Shown here: piece by piece, positions 33,724 through 42,560 of the stretch
Layout of the letters: every line of letters starts with the position of its first letter
How positions within the stretch are numbered: position 1 is the first letter of the stretch
Assembly (NCBI RefSeq): GCF_001579845.1
Contig: NZ_CP007440.1
Coordinates: 1,302,001 to 1,366,000 of the forward strand
Reading direction: 5' to 3'
Length of the DNA: 64,000 bases
Source: Rhodoplanes sp. Z2-YC6860
GTDB lineage: Bacteria; Pseudomonadota; Alphaproteobacteria; Rhizobiales; Xanthobacteraceae
The notes under the pieces: generated by a model
Told to the model about the DNA's origin: nothing
Databases searched by the model: none
Seen by the model: the letters and a program-made list of their open reading frames with translations, nothing else
Made by a program: the position numbers and the translations under genes

Positions 33724-35682
33724 ATGTTTGGCCTTTCCATCCGCACGCTGCTGTTGGGTCTCTTCGGCACGATGCTGCTGTTTGTTGCGGGACAGAGCTA
33801 TATCGGCTTGAGCAAGATCGGCGCCGTGAACAACAGCGTCGTCGACATCGCGACCAACTGGATGCCTTCGATCGCCGCAGCCAAGGACCTGAACATCGCG
33901 GTGTCGTCCGTCCGGCTGGTGACATCGCGGTACATCATGGCTGCCAACGACCGTGACATGGCAGAGACCGAGAAAGAGATCCAGGCGCGCTTTGCCGGCC
34001 TGGATGCGATTCGCAAGCGCTATGAGCCGATGATCGCGACGCCCGAGGAGCGGGCCGCCTATGAGTCCTTCTCGAAGAACTGGGATGCCTATCGGCAGAT
34101 GAACGAGAAGCTGATGGCTCTGGCTCGCGCGCACAAGTCGGAAGAAGCCGAGATGTTTTTCTTGAACGACCTGTTCAAGGCGTCCACGGCGGCGAACAAC
34201 GACCTTGCCAACATCGTGAAGATCAATCAGCAGGGTGCGGATCAGGCGATCGCGCTCGCTGCCAGCAGCTATGACTGGGCCCGCCTGGAGCTCATGGTGA
34301 TGTCAGGCCTGGGGCTTGCGATCGCAGCCGCGGCGATGTTGTTCGCTTTCTTCGGCATCAGCCGGCCGCTCGACGCGCTCACCGGCTCGATGAAGGAGCT
34401 CGCCGGCGGCAATTTCGACGTGGTTCTGCCGGGGCTCGGCCGCAAGGATGAGATCGGCGGCATTGCCGGCGCGGTCGAAGACTTCAAAGTGAAAGCCGCC
34501 GAGAAGGCACAACTCGAGGCCGACGAGACGCTGCGCCGCCAGAAGGCCGAAGCCGAAGCCGAGGCCGCGGCGCAAGCCAAGATCGCAGCCGATCGCGCCA
34601 AAGCCGCCGAGGAACAGGCCAAGAAGGCCAAGGAGCAGGCGGAGGCCTTCGGCGCGCTGGCCGACGGTCTGACGCGGCTCGCCAAGGGCGATCTGTCGTT
34701 CCAGCTGAGCCGCGGGTTCACGGATGAATTCATGCAGATCCGGGACGACTTCAACCGCGCCATCTCGCAACTGAAGGAGACCATCGGAGCGATCTCGGCC
34801 TCGACCAGCGAGGTCGCGAGCGCGGCGTCGGAGATCGCGACGGCCACGACGGACCTCTCGCAACGCACCGAGGAGCAGGCCGCGAGCCTCGAAGAGACGT
34901 CCGCCTCGATGGAGCAGATCTCGGCGACCGTGAAGAAGAACGCCGAGAACGCCCAGCATGCCAACCAGTCCGCCTCGGCCACGCGCGAGGTGGCGAATCG
35001 CGGCGGCGAGGTCGTGTCGCATGCGATCACCGCGATGTCGCGGATCGATGAGTCCTCGAAACAAATTTCCGACATCATCAGCGTGATCGACGAGATTGCG
35101 CGCCAGACCAATCTGCTCGCCCTGAACGCGGCCGTGGAAGCCGCGCGTGCCGGCGATGCCGGCCGCGGGTTCGCCGTGGTGGCGGCGGAGGTGCGCACAC
35201 TGGCGCAGCGCTCGTCGCAAGCCGCAAAAGACATCAAGGACCTGATCACGACCTCCAACAGCCAGGTCAAGGACGGCGTCGATCTCGTCAATCGTGCCGG
35301 CCAGTCGCTGAAGGAGATCGTGGATTCGATCGAGAGCGTCGCCAATGTCGTGTCCGACATCGCCAACGCAAGCTCGGAGCAGGCCGGCGGCATCGACCAG
35401 GTCAACAAGGCGCTGAGCCAGATGGACCAGGTCACGCAGCAGAACTCTGCGCTGGTCGAGCAGAACGCGGCGACCGCCAAGAACCTGCAGCAGCAGTCGA
35501 CCGCGATGAGCCACAGCGTCGCGGTGTTCAAGCTGCACGGCGGCGATTCATCCACGGCCTTCGCGCCGTCCACGGTGAAGGCTGCCGCGTCGCGTCCTTC
35601 CGCGGTGAGCGGCCCCGCTCGTCGCATGCAAGCCGGGCTCGCCACCGCGCTCAAGGCCGAGCAGGAGTGCGAAGAATTCTGA
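33724..35682 (+). CDS. Methyl-accepting chemotaxis protein 2
   Basis: 652 residues. TM1 is at about 6-26, followed by a four-helix-bundle-like sensor domain ([32 protein letters not shown] resembles MCP 4HB). TM2 is near 190-212, then two HAMP-like segments and the same signalling domain as its neighbour. The sensor domain differs from that of MCP1, so the two respond to different signals through one common output. It ends ECEEF. It starts 80 bases after MCP1. Confidence 0.95.
   Translation: MFGLSIRTLLLGLFGTMLLFVAGQSYIGLSKIGAVNNSVVDIATNWMPSIAAAKDLNIAVSSVRLVTSRYIMAANDRDMAETEKEIQARFAGLDAIRKRYEPMIATPEERAAYESFSKNWDAYRQMNEKLMALARAHKSEEAEMFFLNDLFKASTAANNDLANIVKINQQGADQAIALAASSYDWARLELMVMSGLGLAIAAAAMLFAFFGISRPLDALTGSMKELAGGNFDVVLPGLGRKDEIGGIAGAVEDFKVKAAEKAQLEADETLRRQKAEAEAEAAAQAKIAADRAKAAEEQAKKAKEQAEAFGALADGLTRLAKGDLSFQLSRGFTDEFMQIRDDFNRAISQLKETIGAISASTSEVASAASEIATATTDLSQRTEEQAASLEETSASMEQISATVKKNAENAQHANQSASATREVANRGGEVVSHAITAMSRIDESSKQISDIISVIDEIARQTNLLALNAAVEAARAGDAGRGFAVVAAEVRTLAQRSSQAAKDIKDLITTSNSQVKDGVDLVNRAGQSLKEIVDSIESVANVVSDIANASSEQAGGIDQVNKALSQMDQVTQQNSALVEQNAATAKNLQQQSTAMSHSVAVFKLHGGDSSTAFAPSTVKAAASRPSAVSGPARRMQAGLATALKAEQECEEF
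34789..35447 (+). repeat. 659-bp direct repeat, copy 2 (chemoreceptor signalling domain)
   Basis: The partner of 32756-33414 at an offset of 2033 bases. Synonymous sites are also identical, which shows recent duplication or gene conversion. Confidence 0.9.
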
Positions 35683-35742
35683 GCGGCTTTAAGTCGGCTG
35701 CCCGACTTTGAAACGGATGCGTCATGCCTGGCGTTAGCCCGC

Positions 35743-35967
35743 ATGGCGCATCAATTCCATCTCAGGTTTACGTGTCTGGCCACCGGCAAACACGTGGACT
35801 GTCCGGCGGCCGACGACTTCGCCTCTGTGCGTGCCCGCTGGAATGATGCGGTCGAGTTCGCTTGCCCGCATTGCCGCATCCGGCACCGCTTCACATTCCG
35901 GGAAGGCTACATCGCCGGCTCGATGGCGGTCGGCGCCACCGGCGCCGCGGTGACCCAGACGCGCTGA
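35743..35967 (+). CDS. Small conserved-type protein with a CPHC motif
   Basis: 74 residues. FACPHCRIRHRF and an earlier TCLATGKHVDC could bind one zinc ion; the C-terminus is a short Gly/Ala stretch (GSMAVGATGAAV). The ribosome site is weak. It lies between MCP2 and another small gene. The family is not recognised. Confidence 0.55.
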   Translation: MAHQFHLRFTCLATGKHVDCPAADDFASVRARWNDAVEFACPHCRIRHRFTFREGYIAGSMAVGATGAAVTQTR

Positions 35968-36030
35968 CGGCTCCCCAAAAGCGGCCGCCCCGTTACGGAA
36001 CAAAAAATCACTGGCGGCGGTTGGCCGGTG

Positions 36031-36288
36031 ATGAAACTCACCGAGGAACTGCTGCGCACCGATCTCGCCATGCTCAATCACGGCGGGCCGGAGGCCATTT
36101 CGCTGTTTCTGGAGATGAGCCGCAAGTTGCACGAGGAAGGGCACGCTCAGGAGTTGCGCGATTGGATCGTGGTCGCGACGCCGCAATTGCCCGAGAAAGA
36201 GCGCGGCGAACTGATCGCGCTGCTGATGCATGGCTATCTTTATCTGACCGACCAGACGACCGAGGTCGACGATCGCATCCTGAACTGA
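36031..36288 (+). CDS. Small hypothetical helical protein
   Basis: 85 residues (MKLTEELLRTDLAMLNHGGP...), predicted mainly helical, acidic, without membrane segment or signal. A GTG directly before the ATG is in frame. It follows the CPHC gene by 63 bases and ends before a strong hairpin. No function can be given. Confidence 0.5.
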   Translation: MKLTEELLRTDLAMLNHGGPEAISLFLEMSRKLHEEGHAQELRDWIVVATPQLPEKERGELIALLMHGYLYLTDQTTEVDDRILN

Positions 36289-36473
36289 AGCGGCGGATGC
36301 TCGGAAATCGGCACCGCATCGCGAGCGTGGGAACGTTCGCACGCCCCGCGTTTTAGCAGGATGGACGATCTGTTGGCCGTCCTCCGATCGCGCGTGACAA
36401 TCCTCCCGGTCGCCACACGATCGAGACTGACGGCCCACGACGAGGCACGGCTTGGGTGAGCGTGTCCTCGCGC

Positions 36474-36506
36474 AAGAGCCCGATCCCCGCCGGGGATCGG
36501 GCTCTT
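36474..36506. terminator. Bidirectional terminator-like hairpin
   Basis: AAGAGCCCGATCCCC, loop GCC, then GGGGATCGGGCTCTT: a perfect 15-bp stem in the gap between convergent small genes. A T-run is lacking on both sides. Confidence 0.65.
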
Positions 36507-36555
36507 TGCTGGAGTCGATGCTGCCCGGAAGGGCTCGCCCGATCTTGTCGGCTGC

Positions 36556-36732
36556 TCAGACGCGAGCCTGCCGCTGCTCCTCCAGCCAATTGGGGAGCTT
36601 GAACGCGATCCAATCGTCGGCGTCCTTTTCGTGCTCGAAGCCTGCGATCTCCTCGAAAGCTCCGTCCGGCCACGTGACGCGCACGATGAAGCGGCCTTCG
36701 TTCTCTTTTCGCACCTGTAAGCTCGGCATCAT
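36556..36732 (-). CDS. Small protein, translationally coupled to an upstream small gene
   Basis: 58 residues (MMPSLQVRKENEGRFIVRVT...), basic/acidic mix with the look of a small beta-alpha domain (VRVTWPDGAFEEIAGFEHEKDAD). It starts in the ATGATG that also contains the stop of the upstream 53-residue gene, so translation is likely coupled. Function unknown. Confidence 0.55.
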   Translation of the reverse strand: MMPSLQVRKENEGRFIVRVTWPDGAFEEIAGFEHEKDADDWIAFKLPNWLEEQRQARV

Positions 36733-36890
36733 GCGACGTGCCCCGGGTCTTCGATGGGTGGCATCTGCTCCTTCTCCCGGCGCGTGAGCGGCGCGGCGGG
36801 GAGCGACGGGTGGCCCTTCGGCCCGCCCAGCGCCGCCTGGGCGAGATCGCCTTCGGTCGGCCGGTTTTCGTCGTTCCGTTTGCGGTCCAT
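36729..36890 (-). CDS. Small hydrophilic protein
   Basis: 53 residues (MDRKRNDENRPTEGDLAQAA...), rich in charged residues and Pro, probably disordered. The start is well supported by GGAGGTGCCGC just before ATG 36890. Its stop overlaps the next small gene. A possible general-stress promoter lies upstream, and it is divergent from the SbmA-like ABC gene. Confidence 0.55.
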   Translation of the reverse strand: MDRKRNDENRPTEGDLAQAALGGPKGHPSLPAAPLTRREKEQMPPIEDPGHVA

Positions 36891-36912
36891 GCGGCACCTC
36901 CTTCCGACCGAG

Positions 36913-36938
36913 AACGCCGATGTGTCGGGAAAGGTTCT
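36913..36938 (-). promoter_or_regulatory. Possible EcfG-type (general stress sigma factor) promoter
   Basis: On the minus strand AGAAC, 17 bases, CGTT. The alphaproteobacterial EcfG consensus is GGAAC-N16/17-CGTT, so one base differs. The CGTT ends about 22 bases before the start codon of the 53-residue gene, a suitable distance for a short leader carrying the ribosome site. Confidence 0.3.
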
Positions 36939-36988
36939 TGGGAACTTCCTGGGAACCAAATTCCGAACTGGCATTTATTCCTTCACGC

Positions 36989-38986
36989 ATGAGCGCCAGA
37001 GCGTCCGACGAGACCATCCGCCCCGACAAGAACCCCGAAACGGCGCCGCAATCCGATTCCGCAACCGGAGCCGAATCCGACCTCCCGCCGGAGACCAAGG
37101 AGTCCGAGCGCGCCGAAAACGAGGTCAAGGGCCCCGACGCTCCCGACGAAGAAACCGAAGCGCTGCGGCGCAGCTACCTGTTGCGCCGCTTCTGGCACAC
37201 TGGCTTGCGTTTCTGGACCACGCCGGGCCGCCATGTCGCCTGGCTTTTCAGCGCCGCGCTGCTCGTCATCATCCTGCTCAATCTCGGCGCCGCCTATGCG
37301 ATGAACTTGTGGAATCGCGGCATCTTCGACGCGCTGGAGAAGAAGGATGCCGGCACGGTTCTCTGGCTGTCGCTGATCTACTTCGCGATCCTGGCCGCAA
37401 GCGTTCTGATCAGCATTGCGCTGGTCTACACCCGCATGACGATCCAGCGGCGCTGGCGCAAATGGCTGACCGACACGCTGGTCGACCGCTGGCTCCGGCA
37501 TGGGCGCTACTACCAGCTCAATCTGGTGAGCGGCGATCATCAGAATCCGGAATTCCGCATCGCCGACGATGTCCGCATCGCGACCGAGGCCCCGGTCGAC
37601 TTCGTCACGGGTGTGTTGCAAGCCTTTCTGTCGGCCGCGACCTTCATCGTGGTGCTGTGGACCATCGGCGGCGCGCTCGATCTCAGCGTCGGCGGCTTCG
37701 ACATCCACATTCCGGGCTTCCTGGTGGTTGCCGCGGTGATCTATGCGCTGGTCGCCAGCGGCGCGATGCTGCTCATCGGCCGCCGCTTCGTCAGCGTTTC
37801 CGAGGGTAAGAACCAGGCGGAGGCCGAGCTGCGCTACGTGCTGACGCGGCTCCGCGAGAATGGCGAAAGCATCGCGCTCATCCAGGGCGAGGAGGAGGAG
37901 CGCGCCGGCGTGGAAACGTCGCTGCTCAAAGTGCTGAAGTGCTGGCGCAGCATCTGCATCCAGAACATGAAAACGTCCGTGGTGTCGTCGGCCTCGGGTT
38001 ACATCGCCCCGGTGCTGCCGATCATCCTCTGCGCGCCAAAATATCTGCAGGGCACCATGTCGCTTGGCGAAGTGATGCAGGCGGCCTCGGCATTCACCAT
38101 CGTGCAGGGCGCGTTCAACTGGCTGGTCGACAACTATCCGCGGCTCGCCGACTGGACCGCCTGCGCGCGGCGCTCGGCCTCGCTGATGGTGTCGCTCGAT
38201 GCGCTGGAGCGTGCCGAGAAGGGCGACGGCGTCGGCCGCATCAAGCGCACCGCCGAGGGCGAAGGCGCAGCGCTTCGCCTCAAGGACCTGTCGGTGACGC
38301 TCGACGACGGCACCGCCGTGCTGGCCGACACCGACATCGCGATCAAGCCCGGCGAGCGCGTGCTGATCGCGGGCGAGTCCGGCACCGGCAAGAGTACGCT
38401 GGTGCGCGCCATCGCGGGGCTGTGGCCCTGGGGCGGCGGCACCGTCGAATTGCAGAAGGGCGCGAAGCTGATGCTGCTGCCGCAGCGTCCTTACATACCG
38501 ATCGGCACCCTGCGCCGCGCCGCAGTTTATCCGGACGCGCCGGACAGCCGCAGCATCGAGGAGGTCGCCGAAGCGTTCCGTCACGTCGGTCTGGACCATC
38601 TCACCGAGAGGATCGAGGACGAGGCGCCTTGGGATCAGACGCTGTCCGGCGGCGAGAAGCAGCGGCTCGCCTTCGCGCGCATCTTCCTGCACAACCCCGA
38701 CATCATCATTCTCGACGAGGCGACCGCGGCGCTCGATCCGGAGAGCCAGGACAAGCTGATGGAATTGCTCAGCCGGCAGCCGGACAACACCGCGCTGGTC
38801 AGCGTCGGGCACAGGCCCGAGCTCGAGGCGTTTCACAACCGCAAGGTCGTGCTGGAGCGCCGAAAGGGCGGAGCGAAACTTGTCAGCGACATCCGGCTGG
38901 TGAAGCGGCCGGGGCGCAGGCGCCTCCTGAGCCGGTTCTTGCGGCGCCCGGCAAAGAAAGAAGCGCGATTGTCGCAAGAGAAATAG
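36989..38986 (+). CDS. ABC transporter, fused permease and ATPase, SbmA/BacA-like (ABCD/YddA type)
   Basis: 665 residues. A disordered acidic N-terminus (to about residue 65) is followed by an ABC_membrane_2 domain with about six helices (FWHTGLRFWTTPGRHVAW; TRMTIQRRWRKWLTDTLVDRWL is the family hallmark). The ATPase has Walker A GESGTGKST, signature LSGGEKQR and Walker B IIILDEATAALD. Relatives import peptides or vitamin B12, or affect very-long-chain fatty acid envelope lipids in rhizobia. An in-frame ATG at 36920 would add 23 residues; 36989 was preferred because the added part is not family-like. No clear ribosome site. Confidence 0.9.
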   Translation: MSARASDETIRPDKNPETAPQSDSATGAESDLPPETKESERAENEVKGPDAPDEETEALRRSYLLRRFWHTGLRFWTTPGRHVAWLFSAALLVIILLNLGAAYAMNLWNRGIFDALEKKDAGTVLWLSLIYFAILAASVLISIALVYTRMTIQRRWRKWLTDTLVDRWLRHGRYYQLNLVSGDHQNPEFRIADDVRIATEAPVDFVTGVLQAFLSAATFIVVLWTIGGALDLSVGGFDIHIPGFLVVAAVIYALVASGAMLLIGRRFVSVSEGKNQAEAELRYVLTRLRENGESIALIQGEEEERAGVETSLLKVLKCWRSICIQNMKTSVVSSASGYIAPVLPIILCAPKYLQGTMSLGEVMQAASAFTIVQGAFNWLVDNYPRLADWTACARRSASLMVSLDALERAEKGDGVGRIKRTAEGEGAALRLKDLSVTLDDGTAVLADTDIAIKPGERVLIAGESGTGKSTLVRAIAGLWPWGGGTVELQKGAKLMLLPQRPYIPIGTLRRAAVYPDAPDSRSIEEVAEAFRHVGLDHLTERIEDEAPWDQTLSGGEKQRLAFARIFLHNPDIIILDEATAALDPESQDKLMELLSRQPDNTALVSVGHRPELEAFHNRKVVLERRKGGAKLVSDIRLVKRPGRRRLLSRFLRRPAKKEARLSQEK

Positions 38987-39190
38987 CGCGACGCCGCTCG
39001 CGACGCCGCTCGCGACGACGGTCGAATCCGACGCGTCACAGGGAGGACGGCGGCGCGATGTCGCGCCGGCTCCTCGCTGTCCGCTTGGATCGATCGGGCA
39101 GCGGCCCTGTAAGCCTTTACAGGACGACATTCCAATCGCGTTGATCCAGGATGCTGCCGAGCCTTGGGGGCCATGATTGAAAGGGTTCCT

Positions 39191-39418
39191 ATGCAATCGG
39201 CCGCTCTGATGTCCGTCTACGTTCTGACGATCATTGCCGTCCAAGCCATTGGTGCGGTGGCCAGCAAACTGGTCGAGACACAATGGCCGTCGGCAGGGCT
39301 TGCAACCTTCCTGCTCATTTTCATGGCCGAATTTGGCGTCGCGTGGCCGCTCGCGGTCCGCATCACCGAGTGGGGCATCCGTGCCGCCGGCTACCGCGTT
39401 GATGGCGTCGATGCCTGA
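39191..39418 (+). CDS. Small membrane protein
   Basis: 75 residues with two probable helices (LMSVYVLTIIAVQAIGAVAS and LATFLLIFMAEFGVAWPLAV). The start is supported by AAAGGG six bases before ATG 39191. It lies between the ABC gene and the convergent Nramp gene. No family recognised. Confidence 0.5.
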   Translation: MQSAALMSVYVLTIIAVQAIGAVASKLVETQWPSAGLATFLLIFMAEFGVAWPLAVRITEWGIRAAGYRVDGVDA

Positions 39419-39516
39419 CGGCAGATAAGCGCAGTTTTTGAGCGGGCTGTTGCGATGGCAGGCGCGGAAAGCGAAGAGCCGTGCAAGTCGAGAGCGTTGG
39501 CGTGTCAGCCCGCCGC

Positions 39517-40836
39517 TTACCCGCCTGCAACCACCGACCACAGCAGGATCGCGTTCAGGATCAGAATGCCGATCGTCGCCGCGATAGCCACGGCCGTGGT
39601 CAGCCGGCTGTTGGCGAGATCGCCCATCAGATCGGTGCGGCGGGTCAGCATGATCAACGGGATGACCGGCACGGGCAAGGCGAGACACAGCACCACCTGG
39701 CTCAGCACCAGAGCCTGAGTCGGCGAATAGCCGGCCGCAATCACCAGGACCGGCGGAACCATCGTGACGGCGCGGCGGATCCACAGCGGGATATGCAATC
39801 CCGTAAAGCCCTGCATCACGACCTGACCAGCCATGGTGCCGACCACCGAACTCGACAGGCCGGATGCGAGCAGCGCGATCAGGAAAACCGCCGCCGACGC
39901 GCCGCCGAGCAGCGGCGTCAGCGTGTGATAGGCGGTCTCGATCGTTGCGACGTCCTGGTGTCCGCCGCCGTGAAACACCGCGGCCGCCATGATCATCATG
40001 GCCATGTTCACGGCGCCGGCGAAGCTCAGCGCCAGAACGATCTCGCGGTTCGACCACCGGACGATCTCCCGCGCCTGCGCCTTCGAATTCGGTACGATCC
40101 GGTTCTTGGTCAGATCGGAATGCAGATAGATGGCATGCGGCATGACGGTCGCGCCGATCACGCCGACCGCGAGCACCACGCTCTCGCGGCTGCTCAACGT
40201 CGGCACCGCCGAGTGATAGGCGATCAAGCCCCAGTCCGGCCGGGCCAGCAGCACCTCCAGGACGTAACAGCCGGCCATGACGCCGACGAGCGCGCTGATC
40301 AGGGCTTCGATCGGGCGAAACCCGCGGCCTTCGAGCAGCAGCATCAGATAGGTCGTGACCGCGGTGAACAGCATGCCGGCCAGGAGCGGAATTCCGAACA
40401 GCAGGTGCAGCGCGATGGTGGCGCCGAGGAATTCGGCCAGATCGGTGGCCATCGCGGCAATCTCGCTGATCGCCCACATGCCGGCGACGGTCGGCCTGGA
40501 AAAATGCTCGCGGCAGAGCTCGGTCAGATTGCGTCCGGTGGCGATGCCGAGCTTCGCCGACAGCGACTGGAACAGCATCGCCGTGACATTGGCGAACAGC
40601 ACCACCCAGAGCAGTTCGTAGCCGAGCGCGGCGCCGGACTGGATGTTGGTGGCGAAGTTGCCGGGGTCCATGTAGGCCACCGACGCGACGACGGCCGGCC
40701 CGACAAAGGGCAAAAACGCCCGCAGACCGCGGCGCTGTCCGGCCAGGGTCGCCTGGGCCTTCAGGCGGGTGCGATCGCTCCAATTGGCCTTGTTCGTGGA
40801 GGTGAAATTCGGAGGCTCCGAAATCGGGGACAGCAT
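39517..40836 (-). CDS. mntH: Nramp-family divalent metal (Mn2+/Fe2+) transporter
   Basis: 439 residues with about eleven membrane helices. The two metal-site motifs are present: VAYMDPGNFATN in helix 1 (Asp and Asn ligands) and GVIGATVMPHAIYLHS in helix 6 (Met ligand region). It imports Mn(II) or Fe(II) with protons across the inner membrane. The start ATG 40836 has no ribosome site; an imperfect palindrome CGCAATATCGTATGCG (40839-40854) lies directly before it and could be a repressor site for metal control. No metal regulator gene is adjacent. Confidence 0.93.
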   Translation of the reverse strand: MLSPISEPPNFTSTNKANWSDRTRLKAQATLAGQRRGLRAFLPFVGPAVVASVAYMDPGNFATNIQSGAALGYELLWVVLFANVTAMLFQSLSAKLGIATGRNLTELCREHFSRPTVAGMWAISEIAAMATDLAEFLGATIALHLLFGIPLLAGMLFTAVTTYLMLLLEGRGFRPIEALISALVGVMAGCYVLEVLLARPDWGLIAYHSAVPTLSSRESVVLAVGVIGATVMPHAIYLHSDLTKNRIVPNSKAQAREIVRWSNREIVLALSFAGAVNMAMMIMAAAVFHGGGHQDVATIETAYHTLTPLLGGASAAVFLIALLASGLSSSVVGTMAGQVVMQGFTGLHIPLWIRRAVTMVPPVLVIAAGYSPTQALVLSQVVLCLALPVPVIPLIMLTRRTDLMGDLANSRLTTAVAIAATIGILILNAILLWSVVAGG

Positions 40837-41167
40837 GACGCAATATCGTATGCGGCCATGCCGTCCTGGCCTTGACCAGGATCAATTCAGGTCCGGCCGC
40901 GGCCGGACTGCGCCGCCGCCCGCGGCGGCACCTCCGATCCGTCATAGACAATGCGCCGGCGATGATCGTTGCGACGGTGGCCAGGCCCGCCGCCGGGGCG
41001 GGCAGCACTGCCGGACACCAACGGTCGAAAGGTTTGTGCAACAGGGGCCCGCTCCTTTCGGTCGACCGTTCGGGTAGCCAACGCTCCGCTGGTCCGGGAT
41101 TTTGTTTTCGGACGCCCGGATGCGCCCGTCTCCCTGTTTTCCTTCTCTCTCCCGAACGGGAGAGGAA

Positions 41168-41329
41168 TGGAGCGCCGGGAGGCGCCACGGAGCTTGCGAG
41201 GCTCCGTCAGGCCAGCCTTGCGATCGGCCGGCCTGCGCGCCGAGCTTCCGGGACCCAATGCTGTGAGGGCAGTGGGGGTCCCGGGGCGCGCGGGCCCGTG
41301 CGAAGAGCCCGACGCCTCCCGGCGCTCCA
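41168..41329. repeat. Intergenic inverted repeat with 17-bp arms
   Basis: TGGAGCGCCGGGAGGCG at 41168-41184 and its exact reverse complement CGCCTCCCGGCGCTCCA at 41313-41329, enclosing about 128 bases with further small hairpins (GGAGCTTGCGAGGCTCC). No other copy was noticed in the window. Confidence 0.6.
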
Positions 41330-41506
41330 TCCGCGGCACGCGTTGTCGGCGGCCGCGTCTTGCTACGAACTCAAGCATCGCGATCGACGGTGTCGAGGCA
41401 AAGCAAGATGGAATAGAGCTTACACTAGACGAAAGAACAAATCAAGAACAAAAGCTATTGGGGTGGCACCGTTCCGAGTACGTGAAGCCTAGGTGTCTCA
41501 CGCAAG

Positions 41507-41583
41507 CTAGTACAATATCTGAGCGTGCCATCGGCTCGTTGGGAAACAATTACATCGCAAATGCGCGACGCTCATCACAGATG
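41507..41583. repeat. Direct repeat A bounding the low-GC patch
   Basis: CTAGTACAATATCTGAGCG... to ...CATCACAGATG; about 85 percent like the copy at 43742 and in the same orientation, with the shared cores TGCCATCGGCTCGTT and TCGCAAATGCGCGACGCT. Confidence 0.75.
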
Positions 41584-41955
41584 AAGACATAGGCTCAGAT
41601 GGAACGCGAGGAAGCAGACAAAGCGAAGGCCCAGGGATTTCGCGATCTTCCAGAACGCATCACTTACGCCTGCCTAAGCTATAGCCCGCGTAATGGAATT
41701 GAGGGACTTCATCTCTTTTTTCTTCGGGCTGATTAAATCATCGCAGTCAATCGCGCAGGCAATAAAGCCTGAGTAGCGGAGGCAGATAAGTACAAATCCC
41801 TCTACCCGGTTCAGTCGTAAGGAAGAGTCTGACTTATTCAAAATAAGCCACTACATCGGTAGACAAGGCCGCTATCGGTCGAAATTGGCTGAGCATGAGC
41901 TTGCTTATCGCGAGGACTTTCGCCAGCTTTTGCGCGAAGTGCGGGCCGTCGGCGT

Positions 41956-42183
41956 TTAACGTCGGTCTGTTGAGACGCCTGATTTCAAGGCGGCCGGGCA
42001 GCACATCGGCTTGTAACTGCTCGGACAAGTCTCGGCCAACATGAAGCGGACGCTTCCGACCAGAGCGGCCATGGCCAAGAGCCCGATGCTAAGTCCCCAG
42101 AAAGAGTCCGGTTGTTTCACGCAGAAGTAAGCAAGGAGACCGGCGCCCCAGACAAAATTCAGAACGTGGGCGAAAGCGATCAT
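41956..42183 (-). CDS. Small membrane protein
   Basis: 75 residues from ATG 42183 (MIAFAHVLNFVWGAGLLAYF...), with two likely helices, the second LSIGLLAMAALVGSVRFML, and a polar Cys-containing tail. GGTGA lies before the ATG; a GTG at 42213 could add ten residues. It lies in the low-GC patch. Unknown family. Confidence 0.4.
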   Translation of the reverse strand: MIAFAHVLNFVWGAGLLAYFCVKQPDSFWGLSIGLLAMAALVGSVRFMLAETCPSSYKPMCCPAALKSGVSTDRR

Positions 42184-42560
42184 ACCGGTCACCTGGGTAG
42201 GGCGGGCGTGCACTTACCATCCATCTTGGAGTGTTGCTGTATCGCGGACTGCTTCGGTAACGTGACTTTTTAGGCACTGACCTTTAAGTCGAGGCTAAAG
42301 TTCGCATGAATAGTTTTATTGCTTCATTCCAAACGGCTGAACGCGAGTAGTCGTAGCGATCAAAAGCTAGAAATAGCCAACTGAGGATCGCTTTCGTTTG
42401 TTTCAGGGCTCATGCTGGCGCGGGCCTAGCGTCGGCGTCGCTAATGGCCGAACGAGAAGCGGACCATGACCAAGCGATCCATGAAAGTACTTAGATTGAT
42501 GCATATCAAGGTCTCGCGGTCAGGTTGCGGGCATAGTCCTCAATCGAGGAGGAAGTCTCC
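42184..42560. other. Intergenic region holding the LysR promoter
   Basis: 377 bases, AT-richer than the surroundings. The only element I can support is the FNR/FixK-type box at 42496 with a suitably placed -10 (CATAGT, 42532-42537) and the ribosome site GAGGAGGAAG. A short frame from 42466 (MTKRSMKVLRL...) overlaps these and is not called. Confidence 0.5.
42496..42509 (+). promoter_or_regulatory. FNR/FixK-type box
   Basis: TTGAT-GCAT-ATCAA, an exact match to TTGAT-N4-ATCAA. Its centre (42502.5) is 41.5 bases before position 42544, and CATAGT at 42532-42537 sits exactly at -12 to -7 of that position. This is the geometry of a class II FNR-activated promoter for the LysR gene starting at 42561. 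Confidence 0.65.

Larger units (their letters stand above)
40837..41955. other. Gene-poor region with hairpin element and falling GC
   Basis: The first 500 bases are very GC-rich and contain a hairpin-rich element (inverted arms at 41168-41184 and 41313-41329). From about 41350 the base composition drops and several long open frames of the GC-rich part end. A 45-codon frame at 41599-41736 (MEREEADKAKAQGF...) has no ribosome site and is not called. One direct-repeat copy is at 41507. Confidence 0.5.

Noticed and set aside
40839-40854. Metal-regulator operator before mntH
   Set aside because: CGCAATATCGTATGCG is an imperfect palindrome directly before the start codon and does not match a MUR/MntR consensus that I know; kept only as a remark on the gene.
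36983-41188. 1401-codon open frame on the minus strand
   Set aside because: It runs antisense through the SbmA-like ABC gene and out of frame through the Nramp gene. Its translation is Arg/Ala/Gly-rich without any domain, typical of GC-rich shadow frames.
41599-41736. 45-codon frame MEREEADKAKAQGF
   Set aside because: No ribosome site, no recognisable motif and located in degenerate-looking sequence.
42466-42560. Short frame MTKRSMKVLRL before the LysR gene
   Set aside because: It overlaps the FNR box, the -10 and the ribosome site of the LysR gene, and lacks its own ribosome site.
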